From: Pseudo-nitzschia pungens
Lineage: Eukaryota > Bacillariophyta > Bacillariophyceae > Bacillariales > Bacillariaceae
Length of the DNA: 64,000 nucleotides
Direction of reading: 5' to 3'
Assembly (NCBI GenBank): GCA_037355855.1
Contig: CM074759.1
Span: forward strand, 7,192,001 to 7,256,000
Below, piece after piece: positions 10,641-22,092 of this stretch. Below the pieces are notes generated by a model. The model saw only the letters and a program-made list of their open reading frames with translations, searched no databases and was not told the DNA's origin. A program made the position numbers and the translations under genes. How positions within the stretch are numbered: the stretch's first letter is position 1; every line of letters begins with the position of its first letter.

Positions 10641-10799
10641 TCTGGAAAGACAAAAAACGAAACAACGAACTGTTAGTGCCGTTCCGCGCCTCCTCCCTTT
10701 GTCGTCCCCCTCTTCAACGATCATACCTTCGTCGTCCCCCTCTGCAACAATCGTACCTTCGTCGTGGTCATACCCTCGCTGTCCCTCTGTGAAGCGATC

Positions 10800-11569
10800 G
10801 GTCGTGATTTTCGTCTTTGTTTTTTTCAATATCAGTACGTTGTATATCTGGGTAAGCCAGGTAGTTCCAGGACTGCAACACACCCTATCTCCCTTTCAAA
10901 TTGAATCGAATATGAATCAGACAACAGTGCAGAAAGCAAGAGTGGCCAACCTCAAGTTCCCCGCAGCGTGATTGTCTTCTTCACAAGAGATGGTCCCGGT
11001 GCCTGATGCCCACTTTAAACTGGACCGGCCAGAATATTCCGATGCATGAAATGAAAATGAAAATGAAAATTATGACACATCCTGTAGGAGGGAGATGAGC
11101 AGCAGAAAATTCACCGTGACGATGACGTACTTTACAGTGCCGTAGAGTACTTTGTGTACAGGCTGAGTGGAAGAAAAAAATGACAGAAATGCACCTACTT
11201 TACAGTACTAAGTCTACATGCTGGGAATAAAAAAAATGACATGGTACAGGGGATGTACGTATGGACAGTATATAGGCAGGGGATGTGTAGGTTTCCAGTA
11301 CACTGTACACTGTACGTATGTTACTGGTACAAATCTTTTGGCGCGAAGTGGTGAAGTTGCTGGTTCATATTATACAGGATGAGCCTTCCCCAAGATGGTA
11401 GTAGCATTATAAGATAGAGAGAACACCAATTTGACAGTAGTAGACAGTAAAAGTGGCACCATTTGGTGCATGTATTGTGGTGTTGTTGGTGCAAGTCCCA
11501 TCATGAGAATGCCTTTTGCTACATCACGATGCAATAGCAATATTTTTGCTGGGAAGCACATGTCACTAA
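10800..11569. other. No gene seen
   Basis: AT-rich spacer between two repeat arrays with short GTACTGTA-type runs. No coding frame is supported. Confidence 0.55.
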
Positions 11570-12990
11570 GTGATCTATTCAGTTATTCAATGGTGACATC
11601 CATACCATTGGTGATTTTTGAATACTTCTTTTTGAATACTCTTGTCCATGCATAAGATGAGAAATATTCACACTGGAATCATACAAATATTGGCCAGATT
11701 CATTCAGATATTTGATTTTACAGTAGTTTCTACTAAAGGCTGCGGTACTGGGCCAAATATTAAATATTAAGTGGTGACACCCAAACTAATGGTGATTTTT
11801 GAATACTTCTTTTTGAATACTCTTGCCCATGCATAAGATGAGAAATATTCACACTGGAATCATACAAATATTGGCCAGATTCATTCAGATATGTGATTTG
11901 GTACTTTTTTCTAGTGAATTCTGCAGTATTGGAACAAATATTAATTATTCAGTGGTGACACCCAAACTAATGGTGATTTTTGAATACTTCTTTTTGAATA
12001 CTCTTGCCCATGGATAGGAGGAGCAATATTCACACTGGAATCACACAAAGATTGGCCAGATTCATTCAGATATGTGATTTGGTACTTTTTTCTAGTGAAT
12101 TCCGCAGTATTGGAACAAATATTAATTATTCAGTGGTGACATCCAAACTAATGGTGATTTTTGAATACTTCTTTTTGAATACTCTTGCCCATGCATAAGA
12201 TGAGAAATATTCACACTGGAATCATACAAATATTGGCCAGATTCATTCAGATATGTGATTTGGTACTTTTTTCTAGTGAATTCTGCAGTATTGGAACAAA
12301 TATTAATTATTCAGTGGTGACACCCAAACTAATGGTGATTTTTGAATACTTCTTTTTGAATACTCTTGCCCATGGATAGGAGGAGCAATATTCACACTGG
12401 AATCACACAAAGATTGGCCAGATTCATTCAGATATGTGATTTGGTACTTTTTTCTAGTGAATTCCGCAGTATTGGAACAAATATTAATTATTCAGTGGTG
12501 ACATCCAAACTAATGGTGATTTTTGAATACTTCTTTTTGAATACTCTTGCCCATGCATAAGATGAGAAATATTCACACTGGAATCATACAAATATTGGCC
12601 AGATTCATTCAGATATGTGATTTGGTACTTTTTTCTAGTGAATTCCGCAGTATTGGAACAAATATTAATTATTCAGTGGTGACATCCAAACTAATGGTGA
12701 TTTTTGAATACTTCTTTTTGAATACTCTTGCCCATGGATAGGAGGAGCAATATTCACACTGGAATCACACAAAGATTGGCCAGATTCATTCAGATATGTG
12801 ATTTGGTACTTTTTTCTAGTAAATTTTCCAGTAGTGGACCAAATATTAAATATTAAGTGGTGACACCCAAACTAATGGTGATTTTTGAATACTTCTTTTT
12901 GAATACTCTTGCCCATGCATAAGATGAGAAATATTCACACTGGAATCACACAAATATTGACCAGGTTTGTTCAGATATGTGAGGTGATGG
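11570..12990 (+). repeat. 181-bp satellite array with alternating unit types
   Basis: Eight occurrences of the block around CTAATGGTGATTTTTGAATA are spaced 181 bp apart through most of the array. Two unit types differ at fixed positions: type A has CATGCATAAGATGAGAAAT and type B has CATGGATAGGAGGAGCAAT. From left to right the order is A A B A B A B A, so the central part is a 362-bp two-unit repeat. Each unit happens to contain a 64-codon frame, which only opens at a TTG and overlaps the next; I treat these as chance. Confidence 0.95.
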
Positions 12991-13269
12991 TATATTTACT
13001 GAGGTATTCTTGCTTCTTGTAGTAGTAGTAGTAGTACAGTAATACACTGCTGCTACGTACTACTACAGTGTGTAGGTAGTAGTACAAAAGAGGCAGTCAA
13101 AAATTATGCTGGCGCACGATACCACCATCAGGTTTCTACTACATACCTAGTAGTAACTCTACTGCTATCATGTAGAAGAAATTGATTCTCGGCAAATGAA
13201 TGCATGACAAAAAATGCATGAGGAAAAATGCATGAGAGAAAATTCATGTGTCGTAAATCTTACTTCACA

Positions 13270-13520
13270 TAATTTTGGGTCGGAATGGAACAAGAAAGAC
13301 GGCAACTGAAATATGATGTGACAGCAACTGAAATAGGATACAACAGAAATGGTAAGTGAACCACATCAAGGTTGGAGGAGGTATTAATCATAGATTTTCG
13401 ATTCTTCTAACTGTGCATCATTGACTTGCCTGCTTGCTCCTAATAGGGAGACAACCGCAACTGCTGATGAAATAGGATGCAGTGGCAAATGAAATACAAT
13501 GCGATGGTGAGTAAACCGCA
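13270..13520 (+). repeat. Imperfect duplication of a GCAACTGAAAT-rich segment
   Basis: Two related blocks (about 13300-13390 and about 13450-13530) share GCAACTG-TGAAATAGGAT and GTGAGTAAACCGCATCAAG-like sequence. They are related to the 22-bp array that follows. Confidence 0.5.
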
Positions 13521-13624
13521 TCAAGATCTGGGGTATTGATGATGGGATTTCAATTGTTCTAATTCTGCATTGAGTTGCCTGCTTGCTACTGATAGGGAAG
13601 AATCAACTTTAATGCGACGGGGCA

Positions 13625-13805
13625 ACTGAAAAATGATGCGATCGCAACTGACATATGATGCGATCGCAACTGACATATGATGCGATCGCAACTGAAATAT
13701 GATGCGATCGCAACTCAAATATGATGCAATTGCAACTCAAATATGATGCAATTGCAACTCAAATATGATGCAATTGCAACTCAAATATGATGCGATCGCA
13801 ACTGA
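13625..13805 (+). repeat. 22-bp tandem repeat with palindromic core
   Basis: Eight units of the form ATATGAT-G-core-AACT. The core is GCGATCGC in units 1-4 and 8, and GCAATTGC in units 5-7. Both cores are perfect 8-bp palindromes. Confidence 0.9.
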
Positions 13806-13812
13806 AACACAG

Positions 13813-15604
13813 CACTAACAACATCATGACACCGTGCCAAAAGACTAGGATTGGTCCCCACTGTAATTTGACCAAATCAATCCAACAAGCGAACATACAG
13901 AATATGGTTTTGGATTCTGCTACTGTGTACTGTGTAGGAACTAAAATAGTAGTAAAAGGTCAACATTTTTTTCCGACTATATGGACTGAATTCTTAATGG
14001 GTAGGGCTGTGAATCGTACTGCTGGACTCCTTGGATTCCTTTAAAGAGTGGTTGAGAAATTAATTTGTTGGGTTGAGATTCTTAAGAATGAACTGAAAAA
14101 TTAATTGATCGGGCTTGGGAATAATTTTTGTGAGGTAGGGATTCTTGAGGTGATTGAAATAATTTCAGTAGCAGTGAGAGTAATAATAAATTGAAGACAA
14201 AAAAGTGGAAGTGGGAAATTATTCTTTGACGATAGCATGAGAATTTAAAAAGGGATTGATTAATTTGATTAGCTGATTGAAAAAATATTTGACTCCTACT
14301 ACAAAAAAATGAGTCGGTGTTGATTTGTTTTCGCTAGTTGAGAGCATGAGGTAGTTCCTACGTCGCGATTGGGGTAGGGAATCGCGAGGGTACTACGAAT
14401 GGAGCTACACAAAAAAACAGCCAGAAATTCATCGCGACCCCCCAAATAAATTTTCAGAAACAGTTTTCGGACGCAAGGGAGGTCAAAGCTATGGATGTAA
14501 GTCACTGATTTCAACAGGGGTTGTTGCAAACAGGTTGTTTATACTCTGTTCCAATAAGTTGTAACTTGCTTTGAGGAGGTTTCTGTTGCTGGGGGAGGTA
14601 TTTGGTCAGATAGTATCTATCACTAAAACGTGATCCATTTTACTTGTAATTAATTAGAATTGAAACGTGATCCATTTAAAATAATTTTTGACGGGTAACC
14701 TTATCTACCGTACGGGTAACCTTACCACAAGTCCCCAACTGAACAACATTTTACAAACTCACCGGGGGTTCAGCTGATAAGAATTAGTAGTAAGGTTACG
14801 GTAATTACGTAAAATACGAAGAAAATTACGGAATAAGGTGAATTACGAAGTAAGATAACCTTAAAATTCGAAGTACCTCGAAGTAAAACCTTATTCAACT
14901 CGCAATTTGAAAATTAGGAACTGTTTTAGTTTTTCAGGTGTCAGACGGGCGTGAGCGATAACAATCCTCCAGTTAATTATTTAAGGTGCTCATGCCTTAC
15001 CGGTACGTATGTCCTTATGGGTAATATCTTAACCTTTAGTCCTACGGTACCGGTATCGTTGAATGTAAAGTGGTCACGTAGAAGTACGTACTGGAGAGAG
15101 TCAGTCAGTCCCGCGAAAATATCAAAGTCAAAACGTAAAAACCTTACTTTACAAGTGAGTAAACCTTACCGGCAGTTACTTACGGTAAGTTATCGTAACC
15201 TTACCGGTACGGTAGGTCATTGGATGGAAACGAATTCAGAACTGAGAACGTCTCATGGTAGAATACCGGTACAATACCGTACGGGTAAGGTAAGTTACTC
15301 GTAAGATCACTACTGTACATACATTGCACGATAATTTAGTGTTGGGACCAGCCACTTTCGGACACTTGTGCTCTGTCGCGATGGATAATAATAGCTGAAT
15401 CAACCGAGGACAACCGATGGGAATTCACTGCACCGAAACTTTTCTTCGTTTTCCACTGAACGCCGAATTATCATTTTAATTAATTGGTGTCGCTTCCAAT
15501 ACGGTATTACCGAGCCCAACAAGGCGAAACGAAACGAAACGAAACGAAACAAATCAAAAGGAGCGAAGCAAGTTCCATCCCATTCCTTTCCGTTATATCC
15601 CACT
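13813..15604. other. No gene seen; GTAACCTTA-rich spacer
   Basis: It includes a direct repeat of AAACGTGATCCATTT at about 14626 and 14663 and many GGTAAG/CTTACC words between 14690 and 15310. A GAAAC pentamer run lies at about 15524-15550, just upstream of the oxygenase gene. Confidence 0.5.
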
Positions 15605-16389
15605 ATGGGTGGCAATGTTCGAGACCACCACTCTCTGATCCATCGGAGCGTTAAACCCCACGGCCTGGCACCCCCGGGAAAGAAATACGGGACGGCGTTG
15701 GATTCCGCCGATCCCTGTGCCTCGAACAACGGCTCAATCGCGAGCACGAACAGACCAATGGCAGCAACGACCAGCGATTACGAGTACTCCGGGAATGGAT
15801 TGTATTTGGATGATCAGAAATATAACCACCACGATACGGCGGGATCTGCATCTTCTGCCAAGGTTTCGTCGTCGTTAGCTTCGAGGAAGCAGCGCCACTA
15901 CCCGGCTCGGAGACGCCGCGGCAATCCGTTGTCGGAGCCAGTCGTGCTCTGTAAGATTCTGGGCTGGGGCTTTGTTCTTGGACTGGCGTTCTTCGCGGTA
16001 ACGACGTACCGTGAAACAAACACAAGAACAGAAACAGAAACAGAAACAGAACCACACCCTGCAGAAACCTCTCGTCGCTTCTCGGCACTCTTTGACACGG
16101 AACCCATTGCCGGGCTCAAAAGGATAAGGATGCCGAAGGGATCGGGACACGCTGACTCGAACGAGAGGGCGCGGAGACGGGGACATCCACAGGATCAGTA
16201 CCGGGAGAGAATCGCCCGTCAGAAGCGGCGAAAGAAGGCCGCGGAGTGGCAGGAGCCGGAGGCCACGTTTCGAACCTTCGGGACTCCCACCGATGACGGC
16301 GCATACGGAGACGACGCGTTGGCCCGTGTCAAGATGGCGAACGCCCAGAAGCGACGCGATCAAGAACAGTCGGAACGGTCGGGAAATGC

Positions 16390-16422
<33 letters not shown>

Positions 16423-17929
16423 TCGTAATCGTAATAGCTATAGAAATAGCAATAGTAATGGTAATAGCAATAGCAACGATGGTGTGGACTCCACCCACCC
16501 ACCTTCCGAACGGGACCCGCATGAACTCCTGAAGCGCCGCCTGTCCGAGCTCCACGAACTCGAGAAGCGAATGGTCTCCAACACAAACACCACGGTGCGA
16601 TGGGCCGACATGAGTGACGTTCCGGCCCTCCCAGGCCAGCACAAACGATCTGGTCTCCTGTACAGTTCCTCTAAGAAACGCCATCGGTCGGTCATGCCGG
16701 ATAAATCCCAGAACAAGCAATTTTACCAGGTTCACCGGAGTGCCAAGACCCAGATGGCCTGGGAGAAGGAATTCGCCGCCATCGAAGACAAGGACGCCAC
16801 CGCGCGGCCCGACTATGTCAATTACGTCGAGCACCAATACACATACCCGGAAAAAATGATGGAGCCCCCGACCCTTGGCGAGTATCCGAGGTTGCGGCCC
16901 TACTCCGAGGTCCTGGGCGAGTGGCCCCAGGACGAGCTGGACAATCCGCCGCCCGTCCTGCACGAGTACCTCCTGCACTTTGACTGGAACGATCCAGAAG
17001 ACATGGAAGCGGCCGTCAAGTTCCGAACCGCCAAGCTGCCCTTCAAGGTCATCAACGTGCCGGAAGTATTGGCGGCGACCGAAAAATGGACCGACGACTA
17101 CATTGCCGAGCAATTCGACACTCGAGACTCGGGCTGGATGAGATCCGCCGCTTCCAAGATCAACCGCTCGAACGGCCGGTGCAACGAGGGCCCCGACAAC
17201 TTTTTTGCCTTTTTCAACACGCCCCTCTGGGACGTCATGACGCTCGGGCTTCCCCCAACCCGGGACAACGATTGGACATTTCAGCGGTGGGCACAGCACG
17301 CTCGCTACGCCGATCGGGTCGGACTCGATCCCAACCTCCCCCATTACTACTGGCAGTCGGGGGTTCCCCGAGAGGAGCGATACTCTTCACGATCCAAGTG
17401 GACCTTTGTGTCAAGAGACTTGCCCTCGTTCAGCAGCACGGAGGCAAACTTTATCCAGTGGAAACCCGACGCCCAAAAGGGCATCCAGTGCCGCTTCGGA
17501 GAGCGGGGCATCACGGCAGCCAACCACTACGACAGCGGACGCAACATGATCGCAATGATCACCGGCGCCAAGCGATACATTCTCAGCCCGCCCCGGGCCT
17601 GCAAACGGCTAGGCATTGTCAGTTCCAAGGGCCACTCGAGCTTCCGCCACTCGATGCTCAATTACGGCCACATCAATTTGCTCGACTCGAGACCGGACAT
17701 GCCTGCCGAGGAGCGGGCATGGATGGAGAGGGTCGGGACTGCCGAAGCCGTCTCGACCGTCCTGAAGGAGGGAGAGATTCTCTACGTCCCGACGGGCTGG
17801 TTCCACTACATCACTAGCCTGCAAAAGAGCGCCCAGTGCAACGTCCGTTCCGGGCCAGACATGTCGGGGGACGCCTTCTTTGGCGGAGCCAACGAGATCC
17901 GAGACCAATGCTTTCCCCACGACGACTGA
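15605..17929 (+). CDS. Membrane-anchored JmjC/cupin_8-type Fe(II)/2-oxoglutarate oxygenase
   Basis: A single-exon frame of 774 residues with an ATG start. Residues 1-110 are polar, followed by one membrane segment at about 112-133 (VVLCKILGWGFVLGLAFFAV), so the bulk of the protein probably faces a lumen as a type II membrane protein. A low-complexity Asn-Ser stretch occupies about 261-292. The C-terminal part, from about residue 520, resembles the cupin_8/JmjC-like fold: the HYD triad (H641, D643) supplies two of the three iron ligands and GWFHYI supplies the third (H734), with the intervening MITGAKRYILSPP typical of the family. Relatives hydroxylate proteins or RNA. The substrate here is unknown, and the lumenal position points away from a histone role. 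The neighbours are unrelated genes. The fold assignment rests on motifs seen by eye. Confidence 0.8.
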
Positions 17930-19246
17930 GCTCAGTGGAAGAATGTTGGAACGAAACGAAGCGGTACGAAACAAAGCGATTTTTTGTGGTGAAATGCAAC
18001 AGATGGGGAACGGGAAACGGAATTTGGGAAGGACCGCTTTGCTGCGCTTCTCTCACGGTGGAAACCAAACCAAACCAAACCAGACGGAATTGATAATGGT
18101 TGTGGAATTGGTGCGGAGACAAGACGGGGCAGGAAAGGTACGTTGTTGCACAACGCCACAGAATTGAAAACATTTTGGTATTTTAAAACGCCTCGACCAA
18201 AAAATTGGTGGATTCGACTCCATTCGACTCGAAAGGAGACGCAACAAATTATATGATTATTTCTTTGATCGGCATTGCTCCGCATAATCGCAAGAGATTA
18301 CCGATGTGGTCACCGGCAAACCAAAGACATATTGTAGGTAGTAAGATTTTTTAGTTTGTTCAAAATTTGGTCAACAAATTATTGATGTGGTCACCGGCAA
18401 ACCAAGTACGCATTGTAGGTATATCATTTGCACTTTCAGTAGTTTCTTTAAAAGCTTCATTCACTGCTTCGTACAGTCGTTCGTTCCCTCCCCATCGTTT
18501 TGAGGTTTTGTCGAACAGTTTCTCAGAGAAGCTCCTGCTTGCTGCAGATTTTTTCGACCAAAGCTTGTATTAGACGTGGTACTGGACGACGATGACTTTT
18601 TCGTGTTTTTCTTTTCCATCATGATTGGCTATGTTCGCACCGTTATCAGACTTCATTTTGTGAGTGATTCAACGAGAGTCGAGGTCCGCAATGTACAAAT
18701 AATGCTACTGGCAGGGGGCGTAAATTGAATTTGTAAGCAGCAACTACACGCACTGTACTTCGCACTCGTGAAACAACTCTTCGTGTGAGTTGGAAAACGA
18801 TGTCTTGCAAAATTCAAACGCTTTGGATCGATGTAATTGGGACGAATGGCGGAAACAAACTATTGGCATCATCGGGTCTCGATCACTCAGATGACGTTCG
18901 TTTGGTGGAGGCGGGCGAAAATGCATTGTGTGGTGTGTCAACGAGACGCTTTGATGGATCACCATCTCAACGCAGATTGTTTCTCGTGTTTCGAGCGAAA
19001 TCGTAGGCATCAGTATCTTCGGCTCTCATGCACTCGAGAACGGAACGTTTCGCATCGACTTGGAAGTTGGTCAAAACACCAGGCTCTCATCGATCTCTAG
19101 CTAACACGCAAAGAATCAAGCATCTCTTTCGTTTGCCTAAGCCAATACCAATTTTACCATAATAAATCCGTTCCGACAGAGGATGGGTGATGATTCGCAT
19201 TGCAGCTCTTTTAGTGTAATACAGTCGAAAGTGAGTAGCGTTATTT
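17930..19246. other. No gene seen
   Basis: It contains a near-identical direct repeat, GATGTGGTCACCGGCAAACC, at about 18304 and again about 79 bp later. No coding frame carries a recognisable domain. Confidence 0.5.
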
Positions 19247-20489
19247 TTATCCCTTGTAAGGCTGTAGGTACGAGCAAGCCACACCGTAGATAAAGTTTCG
19301 CATTGCAAAGGCAATTGTTGGGGACATTCGGTGTCCCTTGGCCCAAGAGGGCATGAATCCGTATGTCACGACGGCACCGACGATCGTGATGGTGATACCG
19401 AGAAGCCAGGCGACCTTGAGGTGTTTCTTGTCACCGGGACCACCCCCCATTCGCATGACACCAAAGCCACCGCCGCCTCCTTCGACCTTGGGCATGCCTC
19501 TGAAAGAAAGCTGGGCGACGCAGACCATCCAAGAGAAACGGTTGGCGTACTGGATGAAGGGAGGAAGGGCCAATCCCATGAGCGACATGATACCCCAGAT
19601 TTGGACCTGCGACTTGACGTGGGCTTGGTCGGGCTTGACAATGAGTCCCTGGGTCCACGCAGGGGCATTCCATTCCTTGGGTTTCTTTTTGTCTTTCAAC
19701 TCGGCGATGGCCTTCTCTTCAAGGTTGCTGTGGGCCGATAAATTTTTTGATTTGGCATGTTGTCGTCGACACGAAAGAAGTCGTTTCGTTTCGTTTCGTT
19801 TCGTTTCGTTTCGCGAAATAGTGCGACGTCGGAGGGTACGTTGATCGTTGATCGTGGGGGTCGATAAAGCAATTCCCATGGATCGAATTTTGAAGGGGAA
19901 AGAAAAGCGCACGCGGATGAGAGGAGTTTGCCGAACAACCAGACCAAAAAGGTCTCGGGGGGGGGGGGAATTTCCCTCTCCAAACGCAGGGACAACAGAA
20001 TACTTCGTACTACTCGTACTCGTCCTCGTATTGGTACTTGACTTACGACTCATCGTCCTGGGCCATGGCGTCGTCGCTGACAATGTCAGAGACCAAACCG
20101 GCAAGACGCTCGTTCAATCGGGCTTGCAAAATCTTGTCCTTCATGACCTCGATCTGGATCTGACGTTTTCGGTCGGGTGCATCATCGATCAACCGTTGGG
20201 TGACCTCGACAATTTCTTCGTAGGTCGCATCCTGAGCGATTCCCAATTCTCGGTGCATTTTGGAGCGCTCGAGCTTGAGTTTGCGTTCCTGAGACTTTTG
20301 GGCCTTCTCAACGTTCCAGGGAAGGGATTTGAAAGGATTGGGGACAGTGGGCAAGGCTGCAAGCTTCGTGGCCCGGAGTGGCATGGTCGAGACGGCATGT
20401 TGCGCTTGTCGCTGATGTTGCTGTGCCGAAGGAGCAAAGGCCGAGACGGTTGCGGCAAGGAGCAGTGTCGATGTTAATATCCGGTGCAT
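19247..20489 (-). CDS. Plastid-targeted CPP1-like (DUF3353) protein
   Basis: Two exons: 20489-20047 and 19727-19247, 307 residues. The ATG at 20489 is chosen because it starts a compact signal peptide that ends in SAFAP (residues 16-20), the ASAFAP-type site that sends proteins through the complex plastid membranes of diatoms; upstream in-frame starts would bury it. Residues about 79-130 (ELGIAQDATYEEIVE ...) form the truncated J-domain-like helix bundle of the DUF3353 family. Residues 190-301 hold three to four hydrophobic segments (IMSLMGLALPPFI, WLLGITITIVGAVV, and FAMRNFIYGVA at the end) around a glycine-rich loop. In plants, CPP1 is a chloroplast chaperone-like protein that stabilises protochlorophyllide oxidoreductase. 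The same role here is an inference. It lies on the same strand as the PMS2 gene, 1.6 kb away. Confidence 0.8.
19728..20046 (-). other. Intron of the CPP1-like gene
   Basis: A 319-bp GT-AG intron, phase 2. The donor reads GAGTC|GTAAGT and the acceptor CCCACAG|CAACC. The joint gives DDESNLEEK and keeps the frame. It contains a run of GAAAC pentamers like the one upstream of 15605. Confidence 0.85.
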
Positions 20490-22092
20490 GGTTGAATAAT
20501 CGTGCTGCTGTAAGTGCATTATTGTACTGTGTACGGAGTTTGTTGCAGTATTTTGCGGTATTTTGTGGTCGAAACGACGTTTGGAGGTTGGAAAGCCCGA
20601 CACTAGTGGAAAACGTTACAAATACGAGTTCGAGTAAGTTACGAGTAAGCTTGTAGTAAGGTTTACCTTAGTTTCTCGAGTCCAAGATGGAGTGATTATT
20701 ATTATTTGTACGACAGTCCAGGTACGGTATTGTGTACGGTATCGGTAAGGCTTACTAGTACGTACCTTGTTTTTGATTGATGAAGCTTCCCTTGGTAAGA
20801 AGAGATGTTCCGTCGTTTGATGTTTGATTCTTCAATGGCATTAACGTCGGGTTGATAGTTCATTGTACATAAACTTGCGCACAAGAGTAACTTACCGTAA
20901 ATCTTACTCGTTCTTGTACTTGTACTTTAGATTTTATTTGTAGATGCACAAAAAATACTTCGTAATACGTGTACGGTAATTAAATCTTACGGTAACTTCA
21001 GGACGTAAGCTACGAGTTCGTAATCGTAGGCGGAAAGGATTCTCTTCCAGGTGTCACAGTACGGTAACCTTAGGCACACAATATTCGGGGAAAACCTGTC
21101 CACCTGTCAGTTTCATGGAAATCTACCGGTATATGGACAGACTATCGCAACAGAACCGCTATTTTGAATACAAGCATCTTGTAAGTTACAAGTAAGGTTA
21201 ACTTAAAATTTAACCTTACTTCGTACGAAGAAGTAATATTATGATTAAACTGGATTCTTGTGTATTCTCCTGAAACGAAACAAGGTTCATGTTGAATATG
21301 ATGGCAGCAGCAACGAGCCAAACAGAAAAGGAAACAATCGAAGGTTATTAGATCCATGAGGACGAATGCGTCGCTTGAGTGGCAACCAGGTTGCAAGTTA
21401 GGACCCTACTACTAGGTTCAATAGTGCTGGGACCTCTAGTACTACGCTGTACGAATTGAGTGCTGCTGGTCGTGTCGTCTCACAAATGATATGTGATCGG
21501 TTTTACTACAAAGTTCCTATCAGCTGTCCCCTGGTTCTACATCATCAACTACTAATTTCTACGGAAACCGGGGGACAGCTGATAGGAATTCCGTAGTAAT
21601 AGAATTAGTACTCGTATTTACCGTTTTACCTAGCTTGCAACCTATTGCAATTTAAGGGACGTAGTCGTCATCATGGATATCGATTGAATACTTCGGTTAT
21701 CAAGAAAGGACAAAAACTTGTGATGTTTTGTTCAGAATCATAAGGGGAACAGCATATTCACAAAGCGTGTTATAGTGAGGAAAAGTCAATAACATGAAAC
21801 CGAGTACAGTATTACGACTCGAGCGAGTGGCGACAAGAGCTTTGTTTCATACTAACGAGCCAAACTAGCTCTCTCGCGTGTGCATCAATTGAAGGAACGA
21901 GGAAACATGTCTGGAATTTTCGACGACGAGAAAGGAAAATGGAGGGGAAAATCCTAATCCAACGTAGCTGGTTCAAAATTTGTTGCGGGTAGTAAATCAT
22001 GTACAAGTAATAGTGTATCATTTACAAGTATGAATTTTGGTACACACAGGATGTGTTGCGTGTGGATTCGTTCCGCTGCCTCTTTCGCGTTT
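20490..22092. other. No gene seen apart from a 95-bp MITE
   Basis: AT-rich spacer with many GTAAGGTTA-like words (20590-21230) and the foldback element at 21504-21598. Confidence 0.5.
21504..21598 (+). mobile_element. 95-bp foldback MITE
   Basis: It begins TACTACAAAGTTCCTATCAG and ends with the inverted complement, with GTAGTA as its last bases. The inner arms (CAGCTGTCCCC ... GGGGGACAGCTG) are complementary. A nearly identical copy of exactly the same length, in the opposite orientation, lies at 43128-43222 inside a LINE. Confidence 0.85.

Noticed and set aside
10420..10971. 183-codon frame over the 28-bp repeat
   Set aside because: A product of the tandem repeat; all three frames are open for long stretches here.
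11823..12741. Five tandem 64-codon frames in the 181-bp array
   Set aside because: They begin at TTG, overlap each other and follow from the repeat; 181 is not a multiple of 3.
14740..14800. Third copy of the 95-bp MITE
   Set aside because: Only about 20 bp (GGGGGTTCAGCTGATAAGAAT) resemble its end; the other half cannot be aligned.
14951..15304. 117-codon frame before the oxygenase gene
   Set aside because: GTG start, in GTAACC-rich spacer, with no recognisable domain.
15875..17344. 489-codon minus-strand frame opposite the oxygenase gene
   Set aside because: It is a mirror of a GC-rich coding region; the plus strand has the conserved motifs and membrane segment.
20490..20603. Upstream start of the CPP1-like gene at 20603 or 20519
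   Set aside because: These starts place about 10-38 polar residues before the signal peptide, which would prevent SAFAP-type plastid targeting.
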